A stretch of 64,000 bases of DNA from Blastomyces gilchristii SLH14081 (lineage: Eukaryota > Ascomycota > Eurotiomycetes > Onygenales > Ajellomycetaceae), in contig NW_003101682.1 in assembly GCF_000003855.2 (NCBI RefSeq), positions 7,517,314 to 7,581,313 on the forward strand. Reading direction: 5' to 3'. How positions within the stretch are numbered: position 1 is the first letter of the stretch; each line of letters starts with the position of its first letter. The notes under the pieces are model-generated. The model was not told where the DNA came from. It searched no databases and saw only the letters and a list, made by a program, of their open reading frames with translations. Below, piece after piece: positions 34,220 to 47,642 of this stretch. The position numbers were made by a program, and so were the translations under genes.

Positions 34220-36300
34220 TCAATGTCATCTGATACCTTGCTGTTCTTCAAGTGATAGATCATTGTATTCACTCATTCTGATTCCTTATATTCTCTCAGC
34301 ACATTTAATATGAACTTCTCTTATATCTGATTTACAGAACTCTCACTTATGAAATCAGATCTGTGACTGATTACATCAGATATCACAGTATTCAATCTCT
34401 TTTAATATTTAATTGAAGATTGTACACTTGAAACTCTGAGATTTAATGTACTAAGTGTTTAAAGAGTTTTATTATTAATTGTAGATAGATGAGACTTTTA
34501 TAATCTATAATCATCATTATTGTATATCTGTTAGTAATATATCTATTTCATAATATCAGTACATGCTTGATTACTAGTAATTTCTTTTCATACACTGAAT
34601 AATTGAGCTCAGCATCTGATAGTTTTCTACTATCATATACTATCAGATGCAGCTTGCTGTTCTTACTCATCTGCAGAAGAGTATCTCTGATAGCTTATTC
34701 AGATATATCTATCTCAATATAGAAAGATTTATTATAATCTGATTAAATAAGTACTGAGAATGTTATCACATATTCTCTCAGTGTGAGAAAGGCCTCTTCA
34801 TACATAGTATTTCAGATAATTGAATGAAACTTCTTCTTCTGCAGATTAATATCTATTTCTCTTAAGAGATCTGAGAGTAATACAGCTATTCATATAAAAT
34901 TCTTGATAAATATGTAATAATATAAGATCAACTTAAGAAACTGTTGTATATAATGTATATTTCTCAGCTATGACTAATTTACTATGACATTCAATTTCTT
35001 TAAAATGAGATATATACAGCTATCACTCACTATATATTCTATAAACTTTAACTCTTCTGTTTCAAACACATACTTTGTTGATTTGATATAGAGCTTATGC
35101 TCTGTCAGAGTGATAAGCACTTTATTAAGATACTTCAAATATTCATTGTATAAGTTTGAGAAGACTAGAATATCATTCAGATATATAAGATATGAGATTT
35201 CATTTTATTTATAAAGAATTATATTCATCATCATTTGAAAGATGACAGATGCATTTATCAGACTGAATAATATTATCAGAAATTTGAACTTCTCTCATTA
35301 TATATTAAATATGATTCACAGTACTGATAGTTTATCTATATAAATCTGTCAGTATTCTGAGAGAAGATTAATCTTCAATAAATATCAGACATTTCTGACT
35401 GTATTCAACTGTTATTGAATTCATGATAATAAGTATCTATTCTTGATTATAAGCTTATTGAGTACTCAATAATTGATACACATCTGTCACTTCTCACCTG
35501 CCTTTTTCATAAATAGAACTGGAAAGCCTCATGTACTTAATAAGAGTTATATAAGATCACATTCTAAAAGGTCTGTGATCTGACACTTCTGTTCTTCAAG
35601 ATATATTTGCAACAGAGAGTATGCATTCTGATTGACTGATTTTGTATTCTCTGTGTTAATCTCATGTATGAATTCTCATTTCAGCAGCAATTCTGATGAG
35701 AGATCTGTTCAGAAGATCTTCTCATACTTCTTCAGAAGTTTCTTTATATACTTATTCTTCTGTATATTCTTTATCTTAGTTTCCTTTCTTTCTGAGTCTT
35801 ATATGATATACTAGATGCTTTCAGATGAGATCTTGTGAATCATTCTCTTTACTTATTAATGTGTAAGCAGATTTAATTCTTCTATATCAGAGATGTGAAA
35901 TGTTCTTCTTATATCAGTTGATAGAATCATATGAACTGTTTTCTTTCTATCAGTTAACTATATATAGTACATACATCATTGAATCTGCAGATTGAACTTT
36001 TAAAACTAATTAAGTCTGAGAATAAGATTATATTTCATGTTCTGCAGCTCTCATACTCAAATATAGTAAGATTATTCTTTAAAGTACAAGAAAACTCTTA
36101 CTCTTACAGATAATACTAAATATCAGTTATTAAACAATCTTATATATTGAGAATTCTTTACTTAGCAGATCTCTTTCAGTCTTCAGATTATATAATCACT
36201 AATATATTATATAGAAGCTTTTGTATCTGTTAATACTTTTACAGTTATCTCTCAATTCTTACTCAAGTGCTCTCTATATAGTAATATTTCAGGTCTTAAG
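34220..36300 (-). pseudogene. GypC RT and RNase H relic
   Basis: The minus strand shows a gypsy RT with its catalytic box YLNDILVFS at about 35165-35190 (family YLDDILVFS; Asp to Asn by G-to-A). A block resembling the fingers/palm region lies around 35300-35600. RNase H-like sequence extends towards 34250. Stops are frequent. The + strand frame at 35632-35814 is a shadow. Confidence 0.72.
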
Positions 36301-38116
36301 ACATTGAGATAATTGTCTGCTTCATCTTCATTTACATCTTAGTCAGAAGCCTGCTTTCTCTTTATATTCACAGAATTCATCAGATTATTTAATATAAGCA
36401 TCTCTTTCACTTTAAAGACTTTTCATAGAATATCAGTGAGTGTCTCTGAGCTCACTAAGTCTGCTAGTTTTTTAACTCTCTTACTTCTCTTGACTGTGTA
36501 TACTATATGTAATCTTTTATATCATGATTTTAACATCTGCAGTTGCAGTAAGCTCAATACTCATAATATCAACATTTTCACTTAGAGAATTTCTTTTTCA
36601 GAGAATTCAGTACTTTAGTGATAGTATTCAAATCTAGATTTATTATATCTGAGTGTGTAACTTATGTTATAGAAGTCTGATTATTCATTCTTTACTGAGA
36701 TATACTTAATTACAGTATTTTCTATCACAGCTGACTTACTTATTTTCATACAATGAGAATATTATATGCTTCTTTTACTGTATCTGATTATAAGATTAAG
36801 TATTTTCAATCTCACTCTCAACTCAGATATAAGATTATGAATGAAGATCTGTAAATAGAAAGATATTAAAAGCTCTTCATTTAATATAAAATAATACAAG
36901 CTGAAGTGTATGAAGTATGATATAAGATTACTTACTTATTTACACTTAGTAAAGTATTCATAATACTTGTCTTATATATTCACTTTCTCAAAGTTGTGCA
37001 AGATTTATTTGAAAAACTCATTTTATATTCATGAGAATAAATATCACTCTGAGTCTGTGAAATTTATCTTTTAACAGTTATTTATAATGACTTTGCTTTT
37101 CTGTGTAGAAACACTGCAGATCTTAAAACTTGTTAAAATTCTGTTAACTATCTATCTGTAAGTTTATATTTAATCTGATAATATAATTACATCTGACTTA
37201 GTTAGCTGATTACAGTATTATTTTTTCAGTTATTATTAAAGCTTAATAACTTCAGTAGATCTCTCAGCTTAATATATCTCATACTCAGTTTCTTATTATA
37301 TACAGCAGTCTCAGTTGATATTTACACTTCTGAAGAGATTATGAATAATTGTGATAAGATCTTCAGATTCAGTATAGTTATTTATCTGTGTAAGTATTTA
37401 ATCTCTCACTGCAGATCTATGACCGGGTTTTTTCTATTCTTATTAATGATGATAATTGTATCAGTAAAGCTCTTTATAGTGAATACTTGATTTACAGTGA
37501 ATATCAATTATTACTTAGCTTTCATCTCAGTCTGTCACTGTGTATACAAGATCTCAATCTTATTTAGAATTCTTGTACATATACAGAGCTTTAATTCTGA
37601 TTCAGCAGTCTTGACTGCTTTTCTTACTACTTTAAGTAAATTCTCTGAGAGATTCTATATATCTTTCAGTTCAGATAGAAGAGAAGAGTATTTATATTAA
37701 CTAGAGAATATATTTATTTCAGTGATTTCTTATTAATTATACAGTGTTTATTATTATATCATTATATAATTTCTGATTTTCAATTTCTATTATTATTATA
37801 TAATTTTGATGATAATCATTCTTCTTTTATTCTTCTAAGTAGAGAGTAAACTTCTTTGAATCTGATTTATCACTCTTATTCTCTTTCTCACACCTTATTC
37901 ATTTGCATATATAGTATTTATCTAAGTGTGAAGTTTTCTCTTAATAAGTAGAGCAGTATTAATTAAATACTCTTTCACTCACTGCTTCTTTATACACTAT
38001 CTTTTGAGATATTTTAGAATCACACTGATATGATAACTATGAATCACTTCATAGACAGAATTATCACACTTTGAACAAGTCTGTACTTCTCACCAGTTTT
38101 TAGACATGCTATCAGA
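36301..38116 (-). pseudogene. GypC Gag-protease region relic
   Basis: By position this is the 5' part of the minus-strand element, next to the 5' LTR at 38117-38283. It is very AT-rich, and I cannot trace a domain with certainty. The assignment is from position alone. Confidence 0.45.
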
Positions 38117-38283
38117 TGTAATTCAAAGGTTGCTTAAGTCAGTGTATAATTACAGGTGTATACTGGCTTCTTATATATGTTATACTAAATTAATTAGTGG
38201 CCGCTATGACCTCTTTGCATTCATAAGCATGTTCGGAAGCAGCCGCGTTATTATCCGATGATCGTACGTTCTTCCGAATCACA
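38117..38283 (-). repeat. 5' LTR of GypC (right)
   Basis: 167 bp. The 100 bp at its right end keep CG and CC dinucleotides (gtggccgc, ccgcg, ccgatgatcgtacg), so it is far less mutated than its partner at 28367. Confidence 0.88.
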
Positions 38284-39112
38284 TTAGATTACTTCATCAA
38301 GATAATACACTTTATACTCACTTATAAGAACTTAAAGTTAAAGAATTTAACTTATATCTTCATCTGCAATGTAGTCTGATTGCATGAGTTATTTAAGAAT
38401 ATTATCTCAGATAGAGAATTAATCTTTATAAAGAAGTTCTGATCTGATCTAATAACTATACTGAAGATCTTATAAGATCTAAACACAGCTTTTTACTAAT
38501 AGACAGATGATCAGATAGAATATCTAATAAGTATATTAAAACAGTATCTGTAATACTTTGTTAATTACACTCAGAATAACTGAGTATATTAATTATTACT
38601 TACAGAGTTTATATATAATAACTTAAAGTATATCAGTACAGATAAAACCTTTTTTAAGATACTTACTAAGACTTATCTACAGATGATCTTGATAAACTCA
38701 TAAGAGTATACTATAAAGTGTGATAATATCTGTGAACAGACTGAGAGAATTCAGAATATTCAGAAGAAAGTCTGTGAATTCTTAAGAAAGACTTAAGAGT
38801 ATTAGAAGAGATACTATAACTTCAAGCATATTATAAAGAGTGTTAAGAAAGATAATAAAGTCTGACTGAGTTTAAAAAACATTATTATGTGAAGATCTAG
38901 TAAGAAGCTGAATCTCTTATAAATAGAATCTTATAAAATTATAAAGAAAGTTAGTTTATAGTTCTATAGATTAAAACTGTTATCTGAGTTGTAGATATAT
39001 TAATATTTTTCATATCTCTTTACTCTGTGAATGTAAGAAATTCTCAGAAGAGAATTCTATGACTCATCACTCTGTTTATAAAGTATTAGAGAGTGAAAGA
39101 AAATATCAGATT
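38284..39112 (+). pseudogene. GypA-2 integrase core relic
   Basis: Aligns with about 14136-14960 of GypA-1. It ends with aaaatatcagatt (39100-39112), the SINE-1 target duplication, inside the chromodomain coding region. Confidence 0.83.
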
Positions 39113-39462
39113 GCCCCAGTGGCTGAATGGTTAATGCAGCCACCCGGTAGCGCCTTGGCGTGGGAATCCAGGGCGTGTGAGTTCGAAGACGCAGGGGATA
39201 CATTAAATCCGGAACCCAAGCACTCAGTTCCTAATAAATACAGAGATGTCAAATCGCTTCCAATAATAACGCTCTATGTTCCTGGGCTGGGAAGTTATTA
39301 TCATATGTATTTAATTGTCACTTCTTTGTATTTTCTATGTTCTTGTTATCTTGGCGTGGTCTCAACACCTGTATTTCCTCCTGTATAATCAACACTTGGC
39401 CTCTATTTAACATCACACAAGGACTCATCATAAGCTCCGCTTGCATATGAGTATAATGAAAG

Positions 39463-39489
<27 letters not shown>
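39113..39489 (+). mobile_element. tRNA-derived SINE copy 1
   Basis: 377 bp, with a perfect 13-bp duplication aaaatatcagatt (39100-39112 and 39490-39502). The 5' head has polymerase III promoter elements: an A-box-like agtggctgaatgg (39118-39130) and a B-box-like gagttcgaagac (39179-39190). The body is GC-normal with no useful ORF. The 3' end has a stem-loop (39423-39452) and a TAA/AAT tail. It is little mutated compared with its surroundings. Movement would need the reverse transcriptase of a LINE. Confidence 0.9.
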
Positions 39490-39493
<4 letters not shown>

Positions 39494-41109
39494 TATCAGA
39501 TTAAAGAAATTATTGACTCAGAGAAGTAAGATTATAAGCTCTGATTTAAGATTCAGTGACAAGAGTATTCTGATAAGATAAATGAGTTTACTTAAGAATT
39601 ATTCAGATAGATAAGATATCTGTGAAAGCTGAGACATAACTTTTATACTATAAATTCTAATAAGTCAGAATAATATAATCTTTACTAACAATCTGATTAT
39701 AATAAAGATATTAACACTGTCATTTACAAATTCTAATCTATAAAGATAATAAGTTTCTACTGAGATGAACAGTCTGTGATGTATACAAAGAAAAGAAGAA
39801 ATCATATTATTATTAAAGCTAAAAACAAAGAAAAATAAAAACAGAACTGTGAACATAATTTAGTAGTTAATAAAGAAAATTCATACTCACAATCTTATTA
39901 TCTGTAACACTTAATTCTCTTACAACTATCAATTTCCTTCTTTAAAGAAGCAGAGAGTATTACACTCACAGTACAGATAATTATTGCATTTAACATGAAA
40001 ACTGTTAGAAATGCACAGACTTCAAGAGAGATAGATATCAGAGTATATACAGTTACAGCAGAGTCTTGAATGCTGATCATCTGCATATATAATTAGATAT
40101 CTCTTACAAATCTGTATCTGCTCTCTCAGTTATGCTGAAGTATTCAGCTTAGAAATAATTAAAATATAGAGAGAGAGCTCATCTGTTCAGATTAACTTCT
40201 ATTATAAATTATAGTATTTGCATTGTCATGATTACTCAGATTTTATAAGTACTCAGAGATTCATCTGTTATTAATAATGAGATTGCAGAAATGTGCTATG
40301 AAATAAGAACTATTAATAGAGAATCTAGACATATTTATATATATCTAATCAGAGATTGTGTGAGAAGAAAGAGAGTAATTATAGATCTGTGAGATCATAG
40401 AGAACACTGACAGTACTGAGAGCTTTGTAGAAACTGTCAGCTAGAATCTACAAGAATCACTTACAGAGAGACTTATAGTAAAGAGTAAGATCATACTGCT
40501 AAGAGTTAGAAGCTGATCTGAGAAAGACACAGAGTTAGCTACTAATCTGAAGATCAGATACAGTGACAGATCTGAGAGAAATGAAGACACTATTATAAGT
40601 AATAATATCTCTGCTTTATCAGTCAGTAAAAAGTGATCAGAGAAGTTATAGAAATACTTATAAGAAGCTCAGCAGCAGTCAGATATTGTTTATAAAGATA
40701 TTAAAATTAAAAAGATTTTGATTTTTAAGAAGTTCTTGAATTAATATATAGATATTATTAGAAATACTCTCTCTCTATTATCTGAATAAAAACACTTTAT
40801 AAATGCATAAGAATACTCACAGTTTATGAGAATAAGAGCTGCTACAGAAAAAGAGAAAAGAAGATGAGATTTCACAGACAGATCTGAAATATTTATACTA
40901 CTTTAAAGAGATTTATTTACACTATAAGTGATTTCATAAAACAGTCAGATCACTCTAGTAAATAAAGAATAATTATAAATTATAGATCTGAATCTTTCTA
41001 TATAACTATAAACAGTGATTACAGATAGTAAACATCTTAATTCTATAATTCTACAGAGTTAATGAAAGAATGAAAAATTTCTTACAACTCTATAGTATTA
41101 AAGAATGAT
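39490..41109 (+). pseudogene. GypA-2 chromodomain and extra 3' region relic
   Basis: Resumes the GypA-1 alignment at about 14945 and covers the chromodomain remainder and the extra post-pol region. It is more decayed than the GypA-1 equivalent, and the GC-rich patch at 15940-16075 of GypA-1 has been eroded here. Confidence 0.78.
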
Positions 41110-41498
41110 TATTATTATTATTATTATTATTATTCTTTCATTATACTCATATGCAAGCGGGAGCTTATGATGAGTCCTTGCGTGATGTTAAATACAGGTC
41201 AAGTGTTGATTATACAGGGAGGAAATACAGGTGTTGAGACCCACATCAAAGATAACAAAGAACCATAGAAAAATACAAAAGAAAGTGATAAATTAAAATA
41301 CATGTGATAATAACTTCTCATCTCAGAAAACATAGAGTGATTTATTGAAGTGATTTGTACATCTCTGTATTTATTAGAAACCTGAGGTGCTTGAGTTCTG
41401 GATTTAATGTATCCCTGCGGGTTTCAAACTCACACGCCTTGGTTTCCCATGCTAAGGTGTTACCAGGTGGCCGCATTAATCATTCGACCACCGGAGCT
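41110..41498 (-). mobile_element. tRNA-derived SINE copy 2
   Basis: 389 bp, reverse orientation, with a 13-bp duplication attaaagaatgat (41097-41109 and 41499-41511). On the minus strand the head has gtggtcgaatga (A box) and gagtttgaaaccc (B box; GTTCGA has become GTTTGA). The tail is ATT repeats at 41110-41136 on the + strand. The terminal stem-loop is at 41145-41175. Confidence 0.9.
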
Positions 41499-41835
41499 AT
41501 TAAAGAATGATGATTTATAAGAATAAGTGAAAGATTAACTTATAAATACTTCTCTTTAATAAGAGTAATCTCACAGAAAGTGATTTATCTGTAGAATGAA
41601 TCTGTGTAATAATTACATAAGAATCTCATAGAAAAATAATTGAAGATTAACTGAAACTCTTCAGATTAAAAGATATGAGATAAATCTATGTGATAATTAT
41701 ATAAGGATCTTTATAGAAAATAGTTAGAAGTAAACTGAAAACTCTTTCTATATAAAAAGATGGAAAAATAAATCTGTATGATAGGTCCAGAAGAAAAGAT
41801 CTGCAGATTATAAAGAATTTTATAGAATAAGAAAC
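41499..41835 (+). pseudogene. GypA-2 3' region, between SINE-2 and GypB
   Basis: Aligns with about 16540-16800 of GypA-1, non-coding or unrecognised. It includes a locally repeated motif (gatgaatctgtgtgataat and variants). It ends with gaaac (41831-41835), the GypB target duplication. Confidence 0.78.
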
Positions 41836-42153
41836 TGTAAGAGGCCTACGCTGAATAGATCAGTATAATATATAGGTCTTATATAACAAAGTTAAAAACA
41901 TTAGAGAAGGAAAGAAAGAGAAAGTGTGAGAATCAGTGATCAGAGTGAATATTTATATGTGTATATAATAATGTATGCAGTAAAACTTCAGGGCAGAAGA
42001 ATAGGAGTTTTTATATACAGTAAAGCTTCAGAGTGAAAGAATAGAAATTCTGTAGATTTTCAGCTGAGAATCAGTAACTGAGAATCAGAGTGATAGAAAT
42101 CTATGAAGTGTAATAGAATAGTCTATATAATTAATCAGGCACAGTCTGTCACA
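41836..42153 (-). repeat. 3' LTR of GypB (left)
   Basis: Ends TGTAAGAGGCC and CTGTCACA. The internal near-duplicate around 41975-42060 explains the extra length relative to the right LTR and the solo LTR. Confidence 0.88.
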
Positions 42154-45100
42154 TTAGTCTCTCTCTCTTTTCTTAATTATATATAGCTCTCATCAGTCAA
42201 GGGCTGCAGTCTTGAATAATACAGAACTCAGAGTTCAGATCAGATGATTATAGCTGACTCATTTCATAAGATATTATTGACTACAGCTGTGAGATCTCTT
42301 ATCAAGAATATCTTCAATCTCTTATTCAAGTTTGTTATTTTCTTCTATGATTTCTGACAGCTGTCAGTTGAAAGTCAGTTAAGAAGAGAACAGATCAGTG
42401 ATAGTGCAGTGAAGCAAGCTTGTATACAAGATATTATTAATCTCTAATAATATATTAAGATAATAGTTATGACTGCTTAGAACTTCTATCACTTTATACT
42501 TTATATAATAATAATTCAGTGTGTGAGATGAGCTTGTGATTTGTATATTCTTAAGAGTCAATTATATCAGATCTTCTATCTTATATTATTCAGTGAGATC
42601 TCAGTAAATATTAATTTAATTTTCTTAATTCTATTTAATACTCATCATGAAGACTTCTGCTCAATTATAAGTATCTCAGAGTTTTATTACTATATTATCA
42701 GTGATCTGAATTGAACTGTGAGAGTTTGATATAAAATGTATAATCTCTAGAAGATTCAGTACTTTCATATAATATTTATATATAAGAAAGAATAAGCTTA
42801 TATCTATTGAAATAACATCTCAGTCATTGATAGTGACTTCAGTGTGTAGAAGAAGATTATATTAATTATCTTATAAGTAATTACAGAACTTATGAAGATA
42901 ATTCTTCATAATCTGAATTATCTGTTCTGATGCACTATCAGTCTCAGAGTAATAGATAGTTGATAGATAATATATAATCTTGAGAACTTGATAAATTCTT
43001 GTTCAGAGAGTACTTATGAATTAACAGTTCTGATCTGATACTATAGATCTCAGTAATTCATATATCTGATAGAACAGGCTTCTTAGAAAAGCTTCAGTGA
43101 CTTATTCAGTATTCATCTTATTACAAAGTTTCAATATTACACTCTTACTTAATCAGTTCATGATAATCAGAATATTTCTACAGTTCTTACTCTCAGAGAG
43201 ATTAACAGTGAAGTCAATTATCATATCTTATCAGATTCTATCAGAGATATTAAGCAGTTTCAGCAGGCCTTTTCTATAATTCTTTTACAAGATGATGAAG
43301 AAATAATGATTACAGTTTTAAATGAAATATCTGATACTATTTAATATCTCAAGTCAGTAGAACTCTTGAGAGATCATTTGATACAGTTATTTATAACCTG
43401 AATAATCAGTTATATAAGAGTCATACATCTCTTGCATTATCTGAGTGTGTAAGGATTTGAAGTGAAGAACTCAGTATTATTCATGAAATTATAGAGTATT
43501 ATTATTATTGATTGAATATTCTAAGATATCAGTTCTTATATATAGTTCTGAGAGAAATGAAGATGCTTCTTATTATACTGCTTCAGTGAGTGTTTAAAGA
43601 AGTTCATCAGTTTAAGCTGCTATATATCATAGTTCATCTAATATAGATTTGAAAGAAGTTGAGATATCAGTGACAGTTCTAATTGAAGAAGTATATATAG
43701 TGTCATAAGCTGTTTCATCTTGATCAACTAGTATCTTCAGATTCAAGAGCTGATGCTCTTAGTTCATTCAGTGAGTATCTGTTACATTAAATAGTATATC
43801 TTGCTCCTGTTATAAGAGAGCATCTGTCATTGAGTTCTAGCTGTCAGAATGATAGTGTATTGTAAAATGAAAGTGACTTAAGAACTCAGATCATTGCATC
43901 TGTTATTTAATGAGTTTATAAGTAGTTATAAAGTGCTTGAGATTCTTATAATCTGTGATTATCTCAAATTTGAAGATGCTTCAGAGTTTAAAGTCTCATT
44001 CTTCTAGATAGTGTACAATTGTGAGAAGTTTCTTATCATAGATCTTATAGTTGCACTCAGCAGAACTCAGTTTCTTAGATATAAAGACACATAATTATAA
44101 GACATCTTCATTATTATATTGCAATATAGCTTCTTCTATAATATAGTCAGAGAAATTAGCTTCAACAACTATCTTATAATTAGAATTGAATATTATCAGC
44201 AGAGAGATATTAATGAATATCTTCTTTATCTATATAAATGCAGCTTCAGTGTCTGCTGATTATTAAAATACTAAGTCTTTCTTAGTGAGTTCTGTGAGTA
44301 ATCTTGTGATATCTGAGAAGTTTTATATAAATCACTGATAGAAGTTAGTGAATTCAATGAAGCTTCATACATCTTTCACAGTATATAAAGTCTCTTACTT
44401 GAGAATAGCAGAGACTTTCTCAGAATTCATTTGAATTCTCTTATCAGCTTCTATGATAAAGTCTAGATATTTTATACTCTTGACATTGAAGTCATACTTG
44501 TCAATATCTATTAATGATTCTGTCTCTTATAATTATTGTAATATCTTCTGTATATATTCTTGATATTCCTTTCTGAATCTGTCAGTGAAGATGAGAATGT
44601 TATCTTGATATATAAATATAAACTTATCAAGAAAATCTCAGAGTACTCAGTTAATATACTTCTGAAATGTACTGAGAGCATTAGCTAGTTCAAAGAGTGT
44701 GACTACTCATTTAAAGAGACTGTAATATGTTCAGAATACTGTAAGTTATTCATCTTCTTTAATGATATAAATCTTATGAAATACAGTGATAATATCTAGC
44801 TTTATAAATCATTGAGCTCATCTGATACATGCTAGAGTTTCATTGATAAGAGATAAGAGATAATAATGTTTCTTTATCAATCTATTCAGATCTTAATAGT
44901 TCACACAGAATTGAAGTTCTTTATCTGACTTCTTTACAAAGAGAATAGAAGCTGCAGTGAAAGAGTTACTAATATATATGAATTTCTTATTCAACAGATC
45001 ATTGAGTGTCTTCTGAAGAAGAAGAAGTTCATCTTGAGATATATTATAAAGAAGGTCTTATGATGATTCAGAGTTCTTATTATTCTTCTTTTCTAACTTG

Positions 45101-47263
45101 ATACTGTGATTCACTTCTGAGTCTTGTAAAGAAGATATATTCATAATATTATCTTATCAGAAGATATCTAGATATTCATGATATTATTAAGAGAGTTTTA
45201 TGTAAGAATCTGTTATTATAGTATAAAATAACTTATCTAGAGCTTTCTTAATATTGATCAGACTGATGAAATAGATTGATATATAATCTTGCTGTTAATG
45301 ACTTTGTCAGTGACTCTGTCAGCAGTTTTAATGATGACTTCTTTTTTGAAGCATTTTATAAGTATTGACAGAGATCTGTGTAAGATTCATAGTGTTATGA
45401 ATATCATCTTCATGAATTCTATTATTGTTAGAGAATATTAAGCTTCTGTTTTAAGCATTTAATAAGATGTCTTGTTCAGATAGCTAGACAAGTTCTAGCA
45501 TGAGATTATAGTCAAGATTATCAACTTCATATGTATAGACATCTTTATATTGATGTTCTTCAACATCTATGTTTAGTTTTATCATGTAATGTGTGTGAAT
45601 GTCTTTTGAATCATCAAATTCTGTGAGAAGTCAGAGTCTTAATAAGGAGATACACTGAAGATTATAATATCTTACAATTGAAGATTTAATTATTATGTAA
45701 TAACATAGACTACTGTCTATCATAGCTTTCATATTATACATATTATCTATCACAGTAGATACAAGAATCACATTCATTGTCATTTTCTCTTTAAATTATT
45801 ATTGTTCAATCTCTTCAAGCTTCTGCTTGTAAATTTGAACAGAAACTAATCTTTTCCCTGCTTTATCAGAGTATTCTTATAGTTATCTTCTAAATCCTTC
45901 TCTAATGTAACATGGTTGATGTGAACAGGCACTGATTCATTCTTTGAGTGAGGAGACACATAGACTGATTGACAGTTGAAAGCAATGTGTCTCAATCAGT
46001 TACAGTTAATACACACTTCTTATTGATATTGATCAGTGACTTCTTCAGAAGTGATCTCAGAGACTCAGAAGCCTGTTCAGATAGCAGAGACTCTTGCTTA
46101 TGTATAGATATTCAAGTCTACTCAGTTTATAGCATCTGCATCATTGTTGTTATTTCTCAGTGCAGATATATAAGTGACTGAGTTATTTCTCAGCATGAGT
46201 GTGTAAGTGTAATATCTTCTATCACTGTTCTGTATACTCTTGAGCTTGATAAGACAGTTGTTCAATATCTGAAGCTGTGTGTAGAAGTCTTTATAAGTTG
46301 AGTCTTCATTTACACTTATGAGAATCTGTAAGAGTTTGATAGTTAATATCTTCTTGAGCATACTAATCTTCATTCAATTCTCTCAAGATTGATCACCTAC
46401 TTCTAAATTTTTGATGTCAAAGTCAGAAATGAATATTGTAAGAGAAGTATTCCTCTGTCAGATACTCTGTAATCAATCTAACACTTTCTATTGCATGACA
46501 GTGTCTTAGAACAGAATATCAAGATATTTGATAATATTGTCAGATATTTGCAACACTGATTCACATGCTTTCATTTATAAATGAAACTTCTATTTCACAT
46601 GATTCTTCAATTATTCATTGATATATCAATCTTGATTGATTAGTGAACTGATGATATCTTTATTCACACTCAGCTTTATAAGCATTTTCATTCTCTATGA
46701 TAAGTAGAGAGTGAGATTGAAAGTATTGAAATATGTAGAAGCATCTAAGCATTCTTTCAGTGCTTTTATATTTAATTCTATAGATGTTAAAATTGTATGA
46801 GTTTCTTATTGAGTTAATTGTTGAATTTTCTTGTATTAAAGTTGTTAAGTTATATGTATATCAGCTATCTATTGCTGTTGTAATTTCAACATTACTCAGA
46901 GTCACTGTGATATTACTTCTATACTTGTGTTTGAGAGTTCTCTCATATTATTATTAGACATGATTATATTGTTTATCAGATATAAGATATCTGTGAAATC
47001 AGAAGAAGTGTAATTGTATGAATATCTCATACATCTGTAGTGTCAGAACTCTTGAGTCTTTCACTGACATTCTCTCTGTAAGATCTTGCTCTCTTTGTAA
47101 GATCTTGTTGTGAGGCCAGAGTGACTGATGAGCAAGCTTCTATCTGAGAACTTGATATCTGCTTAACTGTTTGACTGTTTCTCTATTTCTTACACATTGT
47201 TATGTATTTGAATATCTCAGTGAGTAATTATTTTTAATGAGGAGATGATGAATGTTTTTCTGG
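42154..47263 (-). pseudogene. GypB Gag-Pol relic
   Basis: On the minus strand a gypsy RT is well readable at about 45000-44300. It contains KTLNDLLNKKFIYISNS (family KTLxxLLxKGFIRxSxS), SILFVKKSDKELQFCVNY, LFELANALSTFQKYIN, and a catalytic box read as YQDN at about 44603-44614 where Y-V-D-D is usual. A connection block follows (KVSAILK and a TVKDV-like block). Integrase should occupy 42200-43700. Gag is around 45900-47100, with an 83-codon open remnant at 46373-46122. Stops are mostly TGA, TAA and TAG at Trp/Gln positions. Confidence 0.82.
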
Positions 47264-47541
47264 TATACAAGGCCTATGCTGAATAGATCGGTATAATATA
47301 TAGGTCTTATATAACAAAGTTAAAAATGTTAGAGAAGAAAAGAAAGAGAAAGTGTGAGAATCAGTGATCAGAGTGGATATTTATACATGTATGCAGTGAT
47401 GTACACAGTGGAACTTCAGGGCGGAAGAATAGGAATTCTGTAGGTTTTCAGCCGAGGATCGGCGACCGAGAATCGGAGCGGTAGGAATGTGTGGAGTGTA
47501 ACGGAATAGTCTATATAATTGATCGGGCGCAGCCTGTCACA
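47264..47541 (-). repeat. 5' LTR of GypB (right)
   Basis: 278 bp. Its right half (47400-47541) keeps CG dinucleotides (ggcgaccgagaatcggagcgg), while its left edge has TG changed to TA. Confidence 0.88.
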
Positions 47542-47642
47542 GAAACTGAGTAATAGACTCTTTTCTCTTTATAATAATAAGGAATTTTTTCTCACTGAGA
47601 TTTTTTATAGATGTGAAGAGTTTTTAGTAAGTATCACCTGTA
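47542..47642 (+). pseudogene. GypA-2 3' region just before the gap
   Basis: Aligns with about 16780-16890 of GypA-1. The remainder, including the start of the 3' LTR, is in the N gap. Confidence 0.75.

Larger units (their letters stand above)
28367..38283 (-). mobile_element. Ty3/gypsy element GypC with three internal MITEs and an extra 3' module
   Basis: Flanked by 167-bp LTRs of equal length (28367-28533 and 38117-38283), with ends TGTGATTC-like and GAATCACA-like. It lies within the integrase region of GypA-2. A polypurine stretch next to the left LTR on the minus strand (GGTGAAGAAGAA) and minus-strand RT and integrase fix the orientation. Without the three MITEs the length is about 8.4 kb, long for a gypsy element. 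The clean 5-bp duplication is not obvious (agtag versus ttaga). Confidence 0.85.
41836..47541 (-). mobile_element. Ty3/gypsy element GypB, full length, decayed
   Basis: 5706 bp with LTRs at 41836-42153 (318 bp) and 47264-47541 (278 bp), flanked by gaaac (41831-41835 and 47542-47546). The polypurine tract on the minus strand beside the left LTR (aagaaaagagagagag) confirms orientation. The left LTR is longer through a roughly 40-bp internal partial duplication around the gtaaaacttcagggcagaag motif. No CG-rich part survives inside. Confidence 0.9.

Noticed and set aside
39113..39195. A functional tRNA gene
   Set aside because: A- and B-box-like motifs are present, but the head does not fold into a clear cloverleaf with an acceptor stem, and it is fused to a body with a TAA tail and target duplications, so it is a SINE.
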